Part shown: one piece after another, positions 37,425-45,728 of the stretch
Layout: the number at the start of each line of letters is the position of its first letter
Numbering within the stretch: the first letter of the stretch is position 1
DNA from: Actinophytocola xinjiangensis
GTDB taxonomy: Bacteria; Actinomycetota; Actinomycetes; Mycobacteriales; Pseudonocardiaceae
DNA length: 64,000 nt
NCBI RefSeq assembly: GCF_001921215.1
Contig: NZ_MSIF01000018.1
Location: 1-64,000 of the forward strand
Direction of reading: 5' to 3'
Notes under the pieces: model-generated
The model's input: the letters and a program-made list of their open reading frames with translations, nothing else
Database searches by the model: none
Told to the model about the DNA's origin: nothing
Made by a program: the position numbers and the translations under genes

Positions 37425-37439
37425 CCCCCGCTACGGGGG
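37425..37439 (+). other. Short hairpin after tRNA-Gln
   Basis: CCCCCG CTA CGGGGG, a 6-bp all-GC stem with a 3-base loop three bases after the Gln discriminator. Probably a processing signal or spacer structure. Confidence 0.5.
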
Positions 37440-37442
37440 CAC

Positions 37443-37511
37443 GGGGGACGCGCCGGCGCGCAGACGATCCTCGCACGATCGTCGTGGTGGGTTCGACACC
37501 CACGTCTTCCA
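37443..37511 (+). tRNA. tRNA-Ala (CGC), minimal D-arm
   Basis: Acceptor GGGGGAC/GTCTTCC with G3-U70, the main alanyl-tRNA synthetase identity pair, and discriminator A73. D-arm GCGC-CGGC-GCGC (37450-37461) with a four-base loop and no spacer from the acceptor. Anticodon stem CGATC/GATCG with loop CTCGCAC (anticodon CGC, reading GCG). T-arm GTGGG-TTCGACA-CCCAC. No CCA encoded. It could be overlooked by standard tRNA models because of the D-arm. Confidence 0.72.
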
Positions 37512-37519
37512 CGACCACC

Positions 37520-37539
37520 GGCCGGCGTACGCGCCGGCC
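37520..37539 (+). other. 8-bp GC hairpin between tRNA-Ala and tRNA-Cys
   Basis: GGCCGGCG TACG CGCCGGCC: perfect 8-bp stem with a 4-base loop, five bases before the Cys acceptor. It continues the pattern of a GC hairpin between successive tRNAs. Confidence 0.55.
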
Positions 37540-37544
37540 CCCGT

Positions 37545-37619
37545 GGCCCACCTCACGACGGTCGTGACGCGGCCTGCAAAGCCGTGGTGTTCCGGGTTCG
37601 ACTCCCGGGTGGGTCTCCA
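37545..37619 (+). tRNA. tRNA-Cys (GCA), minimal D-arm, CCA encoded
   Basis: Acceptor GGCCCAC/GTGGGTC, discriminator U73 (a cysteinyl-tRNA synthetase identity base), then an encoded CCA. D-arm CACGA-CGG-TCGTG (37554-37566), a five-pair stem with a three-base loop. Anticodon stem GCGGC/GCCGT with loop CTGCAAA (anticodon GCA). T-arm CCGGG-TTCGACT-CCCGG. Last tRNA of the array; it reads the TGC/TGT codons found five times in the leader. Confidence 0.8.
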
Positions 37620-37724
37620 CAGTGTCCTGCTCCGCCGGCCCAGTCGTGCGAGCGTGCCGACATGGCCACACACCGACACGCAGCGTCACGAATTGTCTAC
37701 AGAACGATGACGTACGATGCGCGG

Positions 37725-38039
37725 ATGGGGCACTTCCACCCATCGGTCGATCAGCTGCGGATCGACACCGTGCTCGCGTCCCTCGGCCACCCCATCCGGC
37801 TGGCCATCGTGCGCGCCCTCGCCCACGGCGGCGACGACGGCCTCGCCTGCGGCACCATCGACCTCGGCGTCACCAAGGCGACGGCCACCCACCACTGGAG
37901 AGCCCTGTGCGAGGCCGGCGTCATCCGTCAGTGGCAGGTCGGACGCAACCACTACGTCGCGCTGCGCCGGGGCGAACTGGAATCCCGCTTCCCCGGCCTG
38001 CTCGACCTCGTCATCGCGGACGACCTGGCGCCGCCATGA
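37725..38039 (+). CDS. ArsR/SmtB-type winged-helix regulator
   Basis: 104 residues from ATG 37725 (ATG 37707 also in frame, adding six residues). The wHTH has LASLGHPIRLAIVRALAHG, DLGVTKATATHHWRALCEAG as the recognition region and a wing GRNHYVALRRGEL. No metal-binding CxC motif is seen. It follows the tRNA array by about 105 bases on the same strand, but may have its own promoter. The target is not apparent. Confidence 0.85.
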   Translation: MGHFHPSVDQLRIDTVLASLGHPIRLAIVRALAHGGDDGLACGTIDLGVTKATATHHWRALCEAGVIRQWQVGRNHYVALRRGELESRFPGLLDLVIADDLAPP

Positions 38040-38058
38040 GCGGCCGCGCCAGGTCGTC
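38019..38058 (+). terminator. Hairpin over the ArsR stop codon
   Basis: GACGACCTGGCGC and its exact complement GCGCCAGGTCGTC (13 bp) enclose a loop that contains the stop codon and can itself fold further. Likely terminator of the ArsR transcript. Confidence 0.65.
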
Positions 38059-38075
38059 GGTGATCGGAAAACGCT

Positions 38076-38110
38076 GGCCGGTGGCCGCGTGGTGCACGCG
38101 GCCACCGGCC
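38076..38110 (-). terminator. Hairpin terminator of the subtilisin gene
   Basis: A perfect 14-bp stem GGCCGGTGGCCGCG / CGCGGCCACCGGCC with a 7-base loop, eight bases beyond the stop of the peptidase gene. Confidence 0.7.
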
Positions 38111-38118
38111 GAGGTGTT

Positions 38119-39936
38119 CTACAGGTCGAGCGTCCAGCTGGTCAGCTGGCCGGTGTCGGCGGTGGCCAGGTCACTGACGCGCAGGTTCCAGGTTCCCTTG
38201 ACGAGCTCACCGGACAGGTCGACCGTGTACGTCTGGTCGATGTTGTCCGCGGAGCCACCGGTGCGGTTGTGCAGGTTGTAGGCGGTGCCGTCCGGGGCCA
38301 CCAGGTCCACGACGAGGTCACCGATCCAGGTGTGCTGGATGTGCACCTCGACGGTCGCCTCGAAGCCGCCGGAGCCGGAGCACTTGATCGCGATCGGGCT
38401 GTTCACCGTGCTGTTGTCGGCGATGGCCTGGACCTTCTTGTTCGTCTTGGCGTTGCAGTTGGTGCTCGGCGGGAGCACCGTCCAGCCGAACGCGACGTCG
38501 TCGGACAGGCCGGCGCTGTCGGTGACGGTGGCCGTCACGTCGAACGAGCCGACGGTGGTCGGCGTGCCGGAGATCAGGCCCGAGTTGTCGATCGCCAGGC
38601 CGGTCGGCAGGCCGGAGGCCGCCCAGGTGAACGGGCCGGTGCCGCCGAACACGTTGAGCTGCACCGAGTCCGCGGTGTTGACGCTGCTGGTCTGCGCGCC
38701 GGGGTTGCCGGCCAGCGGGGCGCCGGGGTCACCGTCGGACGGCGTGTACAGCAGGCGGTTCGGCGAGCCGGGACCCGGATTGACGATCTTGTCCGGGGTG
38801 CTGTTGGCGACCAGCGCCGCCTGCACGGTGTCCGGCATGTCGGTCGGGTGGTCGGCCAGCCACAGGGCGGACGCCCCGGCCACGTGCGGCGCCGCCATGG
38901 AGGTGCCGCTGATGGTGTTGGTGGCGGTGTCGCCGGTGTTCCACGACGACGTGATGTCCACGCCCGGCGCGAAGATGTCCGAGCACGTGCCGTAGTTCGA
39001 GAACGTGGCGCGCGTGTCGGTGATGTCCGAGGCGTTCACGGTGATCGCCTCGGTCACCCGGGCCGGGGTGAAGTTGCACGCGTCGGAGTTCGAGTTGCCG
39101 GACGCGATGGCGTAGGTGACGCCGGAGGCGATCGAGTTGCGGACCGCGGTCTCGGTGGCCGGGTCACTGCCGTTCGCACCGAGGCTCATGTTGGCCACGG
39201 CCGGCTTCACCGCGTTGGCGGTCACCCAGTCGATGCCGGCGGCGACACCGGCGAAGCTGCCGGAACCCGCACAGTTGAGCACCTTCACCGCGACGAGCTG
39301 GACGCCCTTCGCGACACCGTACTCGGCGCCACCGATGGTCCCGGCGACGTGCGTGCCGTGACCGTTGCAGTCGGTGTCGTTGCCGTCCCCGGTGGTGTTG
39401 GTCCCCCAGGTGGCACGACCACCGAACGTGGCGTGGGTGGTGCGGATGCCCGTGTCGATCACGTACGCGGTCACGTTGGCCGCGGTCGCGTTGACGGCGT
39501 AGTTGTCGTCCAGCGGCAGGTCGCGCTGGTCGATCCGGTCAAGGCCCCACGACGGGGGGTTGGGCTGGTCGGTGGCCCGCACGACCGCGTCCTGCTGGAC
39601 GTAGTCGACGCGCGGGTCGGCGGCCATCTTGCGGGCCTGCTCGGCGGACATGCTGGCGGCGAAACCGTTGAGCGCGTGGCCGTAGACCAGGCGCGTCTGG
39701 CCGCCGTACTCGGCGGTCAGCGTGCGGGCGCTCGACGCCGCCTGGGATCTCGGCGCGGCGTCGTCCTTCATGACGACGATATAGCTGTCCTTGATGGCGC
39801 CGGCACGATCAGCACCGACCACCTGTCCCTCAGCGGCGGCGGGCAGCGCCGCGACCACCATCATCGATGATGCCGCGGCAGCGGCGAACACCAGTCCGCC
39901 CAGCCGTCGTGACCAAGACGCGCGAACGTCTCCCAT
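38119..39936 (-). CDS. Secreted S8 (subtilisin-like) serine peptidase with Ig-like and P domains
   Basis: 605 residues from ATG 39936 with GGGAG upstream. Signal peptide ([20 protein letters not shown] ...), I9 propeptide (about 50-130, [12 protein letters not shown]), then a proteinase-K-like S8 domain with the triad Asp in [11 protein letters not shown], His in [12 protein letters not shown] and Ser in [11 protein letters not shown]. After it lie a He_PIG-like Ig domain ([20 protein letters not shown]) and a C-terminal proprotein-convertase P domain ([20 protein letters not shown]). An extracellular protease, made as a zymogen. Confidence 0.96.
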   Translation of the reverse strand: MGDVRASWSRRLGGLVFAAAAASSMMVVAALPAAAEGQVVGADRAGAIKDSYIVVMKDDAAPRSQAASSARTLTAEYGGQTRLVYGHALNGFAASMSAEQARKMAADPRVDYVQQDAVVRATDQPNPPSWGLDRIDQRDLPLDDNYAVNATAANVTAYVIDTGIRTTHATFGGRATWGTNTTGDGNDTDCNGHGTHVAGTIGGAEYGVAKGVQLVAVKVLNCAGSGSFAGVAAGIDWVTANAVKPAVANMSLGANGSDPATETAVRNSIASGVTYAIASGNSNSDACNFTPARVTEAITVNASDITDTRATFSNYGTCSDIFAPGVDITSSWNTGDTATNTISGTSMAAPHVAGASALWLADHPTDMPDTVQAALVANSTPDKIVNPGPGSPNRLLYTPSDGDPGAPLAGNPGAQTSSVNTADSVQLNVFGGTGPFTWAASGLPTGLAIDNSGLISGTPTTVGSFDVTATVTDSAGLSDDVAFGWTVLPPSTNCNAKTNKKVQAIADNSTVNSPIAIKCSGSGGFEATVEVHIQHTWIGDLVVDLVAPDGTAYNLHNRTGGSADNIDQTYTVDLSGELVKGTWNLRVSDLATADTGQLTSWTLDL

Positions 39937-40660
39937 TACGGGGTTCTCCCTCGGTTGGAGGTACACACACGCCGGGCCACACCGGCGTGCGGAGCAGGGA
40001 TAACGGGTGTCCGCGCGGACGAACTCGAGCCTAGCGACCTCGCCGCGATAGAACAATCTTCACCAAAAGGAATGACCATACGGAGAATTTTCACTACATC
40101 GTTCAGTGCAGTGACATGCTCCGAAGGGCCGCGTGGAGCCGTCCCGATCATGCCGGCGACCACGCCCCGAGTCGTTGGGTGGCAACGATTCTCGGCCATT
40201 CGGCTTCCACCGTTCCGCCGTTGCCCGGAACGGCATTCTCCCGCTCCGCCTCCGACGCCCGCCCTGGCCACGACCGTAGGCCCGGGACACCGGCCAAGCG
40301 CCGAAGATCAAGCCTTCCGATCCGGAAGCCATTTTTCCGGGCAATTCGGACCCACGAGAAAAAGAGGATACGACATCGGAAGACAATTTCAGGAATGGAG
40401 ACGAATCGCGCGCGGAAAGGCGGCCTGACACGCCTCGACGCGCGGCGCTCGGCGGTGGATCTGGCCCTGTACCAGCATTCGAGCCGCCGGCGGCCGGCGA
40501 CCAAGATCACCGAGGACGCCTCCGACGGCGAGCGGGCACCGGGAAGTACAGAATTCAACGAACAGCGGAGGAGAATTGATCGGATCAATCGACAACAACC
40601 AGATGTCCCCGCCCCAACGAGCCCACCGCACCAGCCCCGATGTCCACCGCCGTCCCATGG
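39937..40660. other. Intergenic stretch with no convincing gene
   Basis: About 720 bases, locally less GC-rich around 40030-40100 and 40340-40420. It should contain the peptidase promoter at its left side. At 40658 an ATG on the minus strand (MGRRWTSGLVRWARWGG) directly follows the response-regulator remnant and may be the first residues of a lost sensor kinase, but the frame decays into unlikely sequence. No RNA gene seen. Confidence 0.45.
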
Positions 40661-40807
40661 TCACGCCGGGTCCAGGCGGTAGCCGGCACCTCGGACCGTG
40701 TGGATCATCGACGGGCTGTGCGGCGCGGTGACGCGGTCGGCGACGGCGTCACGGGCGATCAGGAAACGTACCGTTCGCCCCACCGGGAGCTGAAGGTCGG
40801 TAGCGCC
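40661..40807 (-). pseudogene. C-terminal remnant of an OmpR-type response regulator
   Basis: 48 in-frame codons ending SMIHTVRGAGYRLDPA and a stop: the last strand, recognition-wing and C-terminus of an OmpR/PhoB winged helix. No receiver domain or start codon remains upstream, and the preceding sequence is unrelated. The remnant of a two-component pair, with traces of the kinase start right after it. Confidence 0.6.
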
Positions 40808-40830
40808 AACGGGTGGCCGCCGGCGGGTTC

Positions 40831-41259
40831 TCAGTTGACCTTGGCGCCGTAGACGTGGTCGACCGTGAGGGTGATGAGGACGTGGCGGTCGGCGACCATG
40901 GCCGCACGGTACTCGTCCCAGTTCGGGTGGTCGCCGGCGGCGGTGCGGTAGTAGTCGACGAGCGCCTGGACCTCGGGGCCGTTCGGGTCGGTGGACGGGC
41001 CGGTCAGTTCGGCCGTTCCCTCGGCGGTGGCCCAGGACCAGCCGTCGGGGCTGGTGACCTCCAGGGCGGCGCGGGGGTCCCGGCGCAGGTTGGCGATCTT
41101 GGCCGTCTCCACACTCGACACGTAGATGACGCCGGCCTCCTGGTGGTAGAAGGGCATCACCGGGGACAGCTGCGGTCGTCCGTCCTGTTTGATGGTGGCG
41201 AGGACACCGAGGCGGCTTTCCGCCAGCAGCTCGTGCGGGTCGAACGACGGAACGGTCAT
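40831..41259 (-). CDS. Pyridoxamine 5'-phosphate oxidase-fold protein (F420 or FMN dependent)
   Basis: 142 residues. Split-barrel fold with LLAESRLGVLATIKQDGRPQ, LSPVMPFYHQEAGVIYVSS, KIANLRRDPRAALEV and the C-terminal DRHVLITLTVDHVYGAKVN. This matches the small PPOX-class actinobacterial oxidoreductases that use F420 or FMN to reduce diverse substrates. A decayed copy of its 3' end lies at 41529-41590. Confidence 0.85.
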   Translation of the reverse strand: MTVPSFDPHELLAESRLGVLATIKQDGRPQLSPVMPFYHQEAGVIYVSSVETAKIANLRRDPRAALEVTSPDGWSWATAEGTAELTGPSTDPNGPEVQALVDYYRTAAGDHPNWDEYRAAMVADRHVLITLTVDHVYGAKVN

Positions 41260-41303
41260 GTCATCAGTATGGCCGGCGGGTCGTGGACCGTCGGGGCGGC
41301 CGA

Positions 41304-41371
41304 GGTGTTCGGGGGACGGGCGCTGGCCGATCGGCCGCACCGGGGCCGTCCAGTGGTGGCATCTGGGGTTG
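41304..41371. repeat. Direct repeat copy 1 (68 bp)
   Basis: From GGTGTTCGG to CATCTGGGGTTG; nearly identical to 42181-42249, with differences only in the first 15 bases. Both copies lie 45-75 bases upstream of a minus-strand gene. Probably the promoter side of a duplicated locus. It is on the 5' side of the intact oxidoreductase gene. Confidence 0.85.
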
Positions 41372-41528
41372 CGTGGAGTTCCGGGGTCGCGCGACCGGCA
41401 CATCGGGATCATGGCCGGCCGGATCATCGGCTGCCGGGACGATGACGCCCGGGCGACACCGCGACGAGCACCGGGACGGTGACCGCACCATCCACATCGG
41501 ACCGAGGCCGGAGGACATCCTGGCAATC

Positions 41529-41590
41529 GTGGACGTGTCGACCTGTGAGCGCGATGAGGACACGGCGTTCGGCGACCACGGCCCCGCGGA
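41529..41590 (-). pseudogene. Decayed duplicate of the 3' end of the PPOX gene
   Basis: On the minus strand this reads AVVAERRVLIALTGRHVH, clearly related to AAMVADRHVLITLTVDHVY of the intact gene at 40831-41259. No start or body remains. It lies just beyond the stop of the secreted protein gene. Confidence 0.6.
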
Positions 41591-41607
41591 GATGGTGCCG
41601 CGCGCGG

Positions 41608-42108
41608 TCAGGCCGCGAACTGGATGATGCCCTGGAGGGTCGGGGCGGTGGGGGTGCCGCAGCGTTGGGTGAAGGTGGCCTCCAGAGCGGTCAGACTGCC
41701 GGCGCTGTCCCGTTCGAGGTGGGTGATGGTGAACTCGCCGTAGTGGTCGGCGCAGCCGAGGCCGTTGGAGATGACCCGGAGGCCGGGGCTGGTGGGGTCA
41801 CCGGGGTTGCGCGCTCCCGGGTAGGAGCCGGTGGCGAGGGGGGCACCGGCCGGGCCGTTGAGTTCGACGCGGATGAAGTCGGCGCCCGACCAGGTGGCGG
41901 CGTCGACCTTCACCACGGCCTCGTGTTCCCACACCCGAATCTCCCAGCCCGGCGTGGACCACGTGTCGGATCGGTTGTCGACCGGGTGGGCACCCGGTTC
42001 GGCGTCGAAGGTGAAGACCGCCGACGGTTCGGCGGCGGCCAGGGCGGGTGCGGTTCCGGACAGCGCCGCCAGCGCCATTGCGAGTGCGACCATCATGCGC
42101 CTCACCAT
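41608..42108 (-). CDS. Secreted protein, unknown function
   Basis: 166 residues from ATG 42108 with GGGAGG upstream. Signal peptide MVRRMMVALAMALAALSGTA then PALA. The mature part of about 140 residues is beta-rich with two Cys (NGLGCADHYGEF and TQRCGTP), resembling secreted bacterial beta-sandwich proteins, but I cannot name a family. It sits between remnants of a duplicated PPOX locus, so it was probably inserted there. Confidence 0.75.
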   Translation of the reverse strand: MVRRMMVALAMALAALSGTAPALAAAEPSAVFTFDAEPGAHPVDNRSDTWSTPGWEIRVWEHEAVVKVDAATWSGADFIRVELNGPAGAPLATGSYPGARNPGDPTSPGLRVISNGLGCADHYGEFTITHLERDSAGSLTALEATFTQRCGTPTAPTLQGIIQFAA

Positions 42109-42180
42109 TGTGTGCCTCCCCAGTTGCCGGTATCGAGGTCCAGGGTGTCAGTGGCGGCGGGTGCCGTCCAGGTCACGCCC

Positions 42181-42249
42181 GGTGTTCGGCGGAACGGGCG
42201 CTGGCCGATCGGCCGCACCGGGGCCGTCCAGTGGTGGCATCTGGGGTTG
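42181..42249. repeat. Direct repeat copy 2 (69 bp)
   Basis: Partner of 41304-41371, about 880 bases away in the same orientation. The last 54 bases are identical between the copies. Confidence 0.85.
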
Positions 42250-42342
42250 GCGCGTTGACAGTCAAACGTGAAACTTTGTCTACTTTTGGTGATCCTCACG
42301 ATTCACGCTCACCCTGCACGTCGAGTCAAGGGGGCACAACCT

Positions 42343-43437
42343 GTGTCGTCGTCACGTTCGTTCCGTCTGGCGGTGTCGGCGCTCGGCGCCGTCATGGTCA
42401 CCGCCGGTTTGCTCGCCGGACCGGCCAACGCCGAGCCCGACACGGCCGCGCCGCGCGCGACCGACCCGGTCACCGAGGTCACCGATCGTCTTGCCGCCCA
42501 ACTGACCGGTCGCTACGCCGCCGAGGCGAAGCGGTTCGGCCTGTTCCCGACCACGGCCGAGCACGCCGTGAACCTCGCCGACGCGCCAGCCGACAGCGCG
42601 CTCGGCCGCGCGGTCCGGGCCGCCAACCGGGAAGTGCTGGCCGCCAAGGGTCTTCCGGCGGACAGCGCTCCCCTGCTGACCGTCCGGCTCGCCGACCCCA
42701 GCATGGTCGACGCGCTCCGGCGCGGCGTCACCCCACTGGTCGCGTCCTCACCGAGCGACGACGAGGCCACCAGCGTGACCGCCTACGGCCGCGACGCCAA
42801 GCGGGTCCTGCTCGACGCCGAGCGGATCCCCCACCGCCCCGTCTACCTGGTCGAGGTCGACAGCGCGGCGGCGCTGGCCGAAGGCATGGACGTCATCCAG
42901 TCGACACTCGCCCAGCACGGCCAGGCCCCGCAGGTGCGCGCCGCCGCCGGCTACTGGGCCACCCAGGTCACCTCGATCCGGCTCCGCGACGACGCCGAGC
43001 CGTGGCACAAGGGCAAGGCGGAGATCTTCGCCATCGCCGCCGGGTTCGGCCAGGACGGCAAGGTCAAGGTCGACACCGTCGAGATGCCCTACCTCGACCA
43101 CGACGACACCACCTACTACCCCGGCCAGTTGCTGGTGCACTTCTCCTCCTACAAGTACAACCTGGCCGACCTCGTGCTGATGGAGGAGGACAGCGGCACG
43201 AACTACCGCGACCTCGCCCTGGCCCTGGCCCAGGCCCTGCTCACCATCGTCGACGGCGGCGTCTACATCCCCCTGGTCAACGCGATCCTCAACGCCCTGC
43301 CCGACGGCTGGTGGACCGACGACCCCGACTACGTCGACTCCTTCTACACCCTGTCCACCGCCACCGCCGGCACCCTCACCGGCGCCGCCAACAACGCCAC
43401 CATGACCGTCGCGCCCTACTGGGTCGCCCCGCTCTGA
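42343..43437 (+). CDS. Secreted DUF3103-like protein
   Basis: 364 residues from GTG 42343 (AAGGGGG upstream). Signal peptide VSSSRSFRLAVSALGAVMVT to AGPANA. The C-terminal half (PWHKGKAEIFAIAAGFGQDG, VEMPYLDHDDTTYYPGQLLV, EEDSGTNYRDLALALAQAL) matches the pattern I know for DUF3103, a secreted family of unknown activity. An ATG at 42268 would place the signal peptide internally and is rejected. Followed by a bidirectional terminator. Confidence 0.7.
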   Translation: MSSSRSFRLAVSALGAVMVTAGLLAGPANAEPDTAAPRATDPVTEVTDRLAAQLTGRYAAEAKRFGLFPTTAEHAVNLADAPADSALGRAVRAANREVLAAKGLPADSAPLLTVRLADPSMVDALRRGVTPLVASSPSDDEATSVTAYGRDAKRVLLDAERIPHRPVYLVEVDSAAALAEGMDVIQSTLAQHGQAPQVRAAAGYWATQVTSIRLRDDAEPWHKGKAEIFAIAAGFGQDGKVKVDTVEMPYLDHDDTTYYPGQLLVHFSSYKYNLADLVLMEEDSGTNYRDLALALAQALLTIVDGGVYIPLVNAILNALPDGWWTDDPDYVDSFYTLSTATAGTLTGAANNATMTVAPYWVAPL

Positions 43438-43444
43438 CCGCGAC

Positions 43445-43476
43445 GTCCAGCTCCGCGAACCCTCGCGGAGCTGGAC
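43445..43476. terminator. Bidirectional hairpin terminator
   Basis: GTCCAGCTCCGCGA and its exact complement (14 bp) with a 4-base loop, between convergent stops at 43437 and 43482. The GTCCAG.TCCGCG core resembles the terminator at 29733-29766. Confidence 0.8.
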
Positions 43477-43481
43477 CCGTC

Positions 43482-44381
43482 TCATCTCCGGGAACCGAGT
43501 CGGTGGACGGTCCGCGTGGCGACGGCGTGGAGTTTGTCGGGGTTGGCGACGTTGTGCAGTGTGACGACGCGGCCGTTCTCGTCGAGGTCGAGGGTGAGGG
43601 TGGCGATCACGCGACCGTCGCCGCTGAACACCAGGCCCGGGGCGCCGTTGAGGTCGGTCAGCTCGACGGTCATCTCCGCGGGCAGGATGCCCTGGTACGG
43701 GCGGGTTCCCGTGGCCGCGACCCAGCGCGCCACCGCGTCCGCGCCGACGACCGGCCGCATGGCCTGGCGGACCTTGCCACCGCCGTCTGTCCACAGTGTC
43801 ACGTCAGGGGCCAGCAGGGTCATCAACGTGTTGATGTCGCCGCCGGTCGCCGCCGCGAAGAACGTTTCGGTCACCTCGCGTTGACGGGCCCGGTTGACGT
43901 GGAAGCGGGGTCTCCTGGCCCGCACGTGGTTCCGGGCGCGGTGGGCCGCTTGGCGCACCGTCTCCTCGGACCGGTCGACGGCCTCGGCGATCTCGCCGTA
44001 GGTGAAGGCGAACGCCTCCCGCAGGACGAACACCGCGCGTTCCAGCGGGCTGAGCGCCTCCAGCAACACCAGCAGCGCCAGGGACACCGATTCCTCGGCA
44101 GCGGCGTCCTCGGCGGCGTCGGTCAGGATCGGTTCGGGGAGCCACGGGCCGACGTAGGTCTCGCGCCTGGCCTTGGCGGCGCGCAACCTGTCCAGGGCCA
44201 GGTTGGTCACGATGCGCACCAGGTATGCCTTGGGGTCGGCGACCTGGGAGCGGTCGGCCGCCGACCACTTCACCCAGGTGTCCTGCACGGCGTCCTCGGC
44301 GTCGGCGGCGCTGCCCAGGACGCGGTAGGCCACCGAGAACAGCAGGTTGCGGTGCTCGCCGAACGCCTCGTCGCCGGTCAC
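43482..44381 (-). CDS. ECF sigma factor, SigJ-like, with SnoaL-type C-terminal domain
   Basis: 299 residues from GTG 44381, overlapping the flavoprotein stop by four bases. Region 2 (EHRNLLFSVAYRVLGSAADA, EDAVQDTWVKW), region 4 (LSPLERAVFVLREAFAFTYG, VDRSEETVRQAAHRARN), then an NTF2/SnoaL-like domain (about 190-299, REVTETFFAAATGGDINTLM). That fits ECF41/SigJ-type factors, in which the C-terminal domain itself regulates activity. It is probably cotranscribed with, and controls, the oxidoreductase in response to oxidative stress, as is usual for such pairs. Confidence 0.92.
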   Translation of the reverse strand: MTGDEAFGEHRNLLFSVAYRVLGSAADAEDAVQDTWVKWSAADRSQVADPKAYLVRIVTNLALDRLRAAKARRETYVGPWLPEPILTDAAEDAAAEESVSLALLVLLEALSPLERAVFVLREAFAFTYGEIAEAVDRSEETVRQAAHRARNHVRARRPRFHVNRARQREVTETFFAAATGGDINTLMTLLAPDVTLWTDGGGKVRQAMRPVVGADAVARWVAATGTRPYQGILPAEMTVELTDLNGAPGLVFSGDGRVIATLTLDLDENGRVVTLHNVANPDKLHAVATRTVHRLGSRR

Positions 44382-45535
44382 CGCGTGTACCGGCCGCCCC
44401 GACGCCAGGCGAGAAGTCCGGCGTTGGGTGTCCTGCGCACCCTGGCGAACGTGGACCACGGGGAGCTGCTCACCGTTTCCTTGTACCAGACGGCCCGCCG
44501 GCCGGTGAGGTACCACCCCTTCGGCGAGTCGTCGGGGTGGGTGAACTGGATGACCGCGTCCTCGCGACCCAGACTCACCGGGACGTGCAGGTAGCCGAAC
44601 CGGAACCGGCGGGGTTCCTTGCCACGCAGCTCGCGGGCGATGGACGCCGCGGCGTGCGCGCCGGTCGGCAGTCCGCTCTGGCAGGTACCGTGCAGGACCC
44701 CGAAGCTCTGCCGGATCGCGCCGGCGTCACCGACGACGTAGACCCGCGGGTGCGACACCGACCGCAACGAGGCGTCGGTGACGATCCGGCCCCGGTCGTC
44801 GACCTCGAGGCCGGCGGCCGAGGCCAGCGGTGACACGCGCACCCCGCTGGTCCACACCACGACGTCGGCCGCGACGCCGCCGCCGCCGGCGAGCTCGACC
44901 GAGTCCGGGGTGACCTTGACGATCTCGACGCCGACCCGGACCGCCACGCCCAACCGCTCCAGCACGGCGTCCAGGTGGGCCTTGGCCTTCGGCGTGAAGT
45001 GCGCCCCCGGCTCGTCCCTGCCCAGCAGGACCACGTCCAGCTCCGGATGCGCCTCGGCGATCTCGCAGGCCGCCTCCACGCCGGTCAGGCCGCTGCCGCA
45101 CACCGCGACCGTGCCGTGCGACCCCGCCAGCCGGTGTGCCAGCAGACGGGCGGAGTCCGCGCTGTCGAGGGTGTGGGCGTTGTCCTCCACGCCGGGGACG
45201 GCGGCCGTGTCGGCGACGCTGCCCAGCGCGTACACCAGCGTGTCGTACTCCAGCACCCGCTCGTCGTCGACGCGGACGGTCCGCGCGGCGGCGTCGATCC
45301 CGGTGACCCACCCGCACACGAACTCCACCCCGGTACCGGCCAGCAGCTCGGGCAGCCGCAGGTCGGCCAGCCGCTGGCCGGCGGCGACCTGGTGCAGCCG
45401 CAGCCGCTCGGTGAACCGCTCGGCCGCGTTGACCACCGTGATCCGCACGTCCTCGCGGCGCCTGGTGCGCGCCGCCAGGCTCACCGCCGTCATCGTTCCC
45501 GCGTAACCCGCTCCCAGCACCACGATCCTGGTCAT
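44378..45535 (-). CDS. NDH-2-like FAD-dependent pyridine nucleotide oxidoreductase
   Basis: 385 residues from ATG 45535 with AAAGGTGG upstream. Two Rossmann motifs: FAD-binding VVLGAGYAGTMTAVSL at the N-terminus and NAD(P)H-binding VAVCGSGLTGVEAACEIA in the middle, then the FAD site VYVVGDAGAIRQS. The type II NADH dehydrogenase group. It is translationally coupled to the SigJ-like factor, the standard partner of that sigma family. Confidence 0.92.
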   Translation of the reverse strand: MTRIVVLGAGYAGTMTAVSLAARTRRREDVRITVVNAAERFTERLRLHQVAAGQRLADLRLPELLAGTGVEFVCGWVTGIDAAARTVRVDDERVLEYDTLVYALGSVADTAAVPGVEDNAHTLDSADSARLLAHRLAGSHGTVAVCGSGLTGVEAACEIAEAHPELDVVLLGRDEPGAHFTPKAKAHLDAVLERLGVAVRVGVEIVKVTPDSVELAGGGGVAADVVVWTSGVRVSPLASAAGLEVDDRGRIVTDASLRSVSHPRVYVVGDAGAIRQSFGVLHGTCQSGLPTGAHAAASIARELRGKEPRRFRFGYLHVPVSLGREDAVIQFTHPDDSPKGWYLTGRRAVWYKETVSSSPWSTFARVRRTPNAGLLAWRRGGRYTR

Positions 45536-45728
45536 CACCGCCACCTTTCGCTCTGGTCGACGACCACCAGACGGGGCGGCACCGGCCGGACGTGAACCGC
45601 TGTGGCGCGGGACACAGTGTGGACGTTCGGGCACCAACTGCCGCCGATCTGCCGGTGCGACTGCCGGAGTGGTCGGGGCGGCGCTTCTACGTTTCAGGGC
45701 AATGCTTCCGTGACCGTGAAGGACTGCC

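Noticed and set aside
37254-37724. N-terminal extension of the ArsR frame upstream to 37254
   Set aside because: It would run through tRNA-Gln, -Ala and -Cys, and has no coding character.
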